Positions 6,985 through 7,378 of a stretch of DNA of 7,378 nucleotides are shown piece by piece. How positions within the stretch are numbered: the first letter of the stretch is position 1; every line of letters begins with the position of its first letter. The translations under genes and the position numbers were made by a program. Origin of the DNA: Campylobacterota bacterium. GTDB taxonomy: Bacteria > Campylobacterota > Campylobacteria > Campylobacterales > Sulfurovaceae. The stretch spans positions 1-7,378 of the forward strand of contig QMKT01000097.1 in the NCBI GenBank assembly GCA_003646505.1. The letters are read 5' to 3'. Below the pieces are notes generated by a model, which was not told where the DNA came from, made no database searches, and saw nothing but the letters and a program-made list of their open reading frames with translations.

Positions 6985-7378
6985 TTAACCCTTTATCCAC
7001 GGTAACAGGCACTCTACTTGTAAACCCATTGCTGTACTTTCAAATCCGTCTACAGATATGATATACTTTTTACAAAAACCTTCAACCATGCAGCCACCTG
7101 CTTTACCTCTCCATAAACCACTGTCAAGGTAAGCTTCCAGATCTTCTTCTTCAAATGATTTAAAGTGATAATGTGTTGCAGAGATATCTGAAAAAGCTAA
7201 AACTTTTGATTTATAATGTAGAGAAGAGATGATGGATATGGTAGAGCCCGACTGCATCTTTAAGATACGTCGTGCATCTTCTACATCTTTTGCTTTACGC
7301 ATGATAGTGCCGTCTGCCAAGGCGATAACAGTATCAGCACAAAGTAATGGAGTCTCAAGTCCAAACTCACGTATGGCG
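6985..7378 (-). CDS. maf: Maf-like nucleotide pyrophosphatase (5' end outside window)
   Basis: Maf proteins hydrolyse non-canonical or modified nucleoside triphosphates to the monophosphate, and overexpression blocks septation in some bacteria. The frame is open to the right edge, so the TTG at 7320 is not the start. 130 residues are visible of about 185-190; the N-terminal SxSPRR box lies outside. Seen here are LCADTVIA (ADT at 7338-7330, the metal/nucleotide site), the K-KD-EDARRIL helix, SGSTISIISS (equivalent to SG-x-H-x-V-x-T), and WRGKAGGCMVEG, the counterpart of the KAGAY-IQG box with Cys in place of the usual Tyr. The ending GLQVECLLPWIKG fits the family end. It is first in the visible minus-strand cluster and nearly touches bioF. 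From memory, maf also lies beside the PBP gene in Campylobacter, which would fit a conserved neighbourhood; not checked. Confidence 0.88.
   Translation of the reverse strand, partial: AIREFGLETPLLCADTVIALADGTIMRKAKDVEDARRILKMQSGSTISIISSLHYKSKVLAFSDISATHYHFKSFEEEDLEAYLDSGLWRGKAGGCMVEGFCKKYIISVDGFESTAMGLQVECLLPWIKG

Noticed and set aside
1..7378. CRISPR array, tRNA/rRNA gene, IS element, phage or toxin-antitoxin system.
   Set aside because: No regularly spaced repeats, cloverleaf or rRNA sequence, transposase or small paired genes could be seen; nearly all the window is explained by housekeeping genes.

Overview
The window looks like an ordinary chromosomal stretch of a Campylobacterota (epsilonproteobacterial) genome, with a Sulfurovum- or Sulfurimonas-like free-living lineage as the best guess. 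The basis is the AT-rich sequence, a GlnA whose adenylylation tyrosine is replaced by phenylalanine as described for Helicobacter, the Maf and BioF-like sequence types, and very tightly packed genes. This placement is inference from protein style; no database search was possible.

Layout. The plus strand carries the 3' 97% or so of glnA (glutamine synthetase), which runs in from the left edge and ends in a hairpin terminator. A roughly 290-bp gap between convergent genes follows. It holds a GC-rich 74-bp inverted pair of palindromes that each begin with GTAG, resembling a REP doublet (REPIN). The rest of the window is minus strand and reads from right to left: maf (5' end outside the window), a bioF-like PLP enzyme, a class A penicillin-binding protein (PBP1A), a cytosolic DsbA/FrnE-like CxxC protein and a CPA1/NhaP-type cation:proton antiporter. 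Spacing is 3 nt (maf/bioF), 112 nt (bioF/PBP1A), 1 nt (PBP1A/DsbA-like) and an 8-nt overlap (DsbA-like/antiporter). The last three genes are almost certainly one transcript; the 112-nt gap is the only place with room for an internal promoter.

The main oddity is in PBP1A. One in-frame TAG at codon 490 cuts the gene between the transpeptidase SxN and KTG motifs. The frame is otherwise fully open for another 238 codons and keeps an intact KTG box. As written, the cell would make the glycosyltransferase plus a transpeptidase domain lacking its last catalytic motif. Either this is a very recent nonsense mutation or sequencing error, or the stop is read through. TAG is the normal terminator of three genes here, including PBP1A itself, which argues against wholesale recoding.

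Functionally the window joins nitrogen assimilation (glnA), envelope synthesis and division-linked functions (PBP1A, maf), biotin synthesis (bioF-like), thiol chemistry and ion/pH homeostasis. No phage, IS element, CRISPR array, tRNA or rRNA is visible, and I found no convincing novel multi-gene system.
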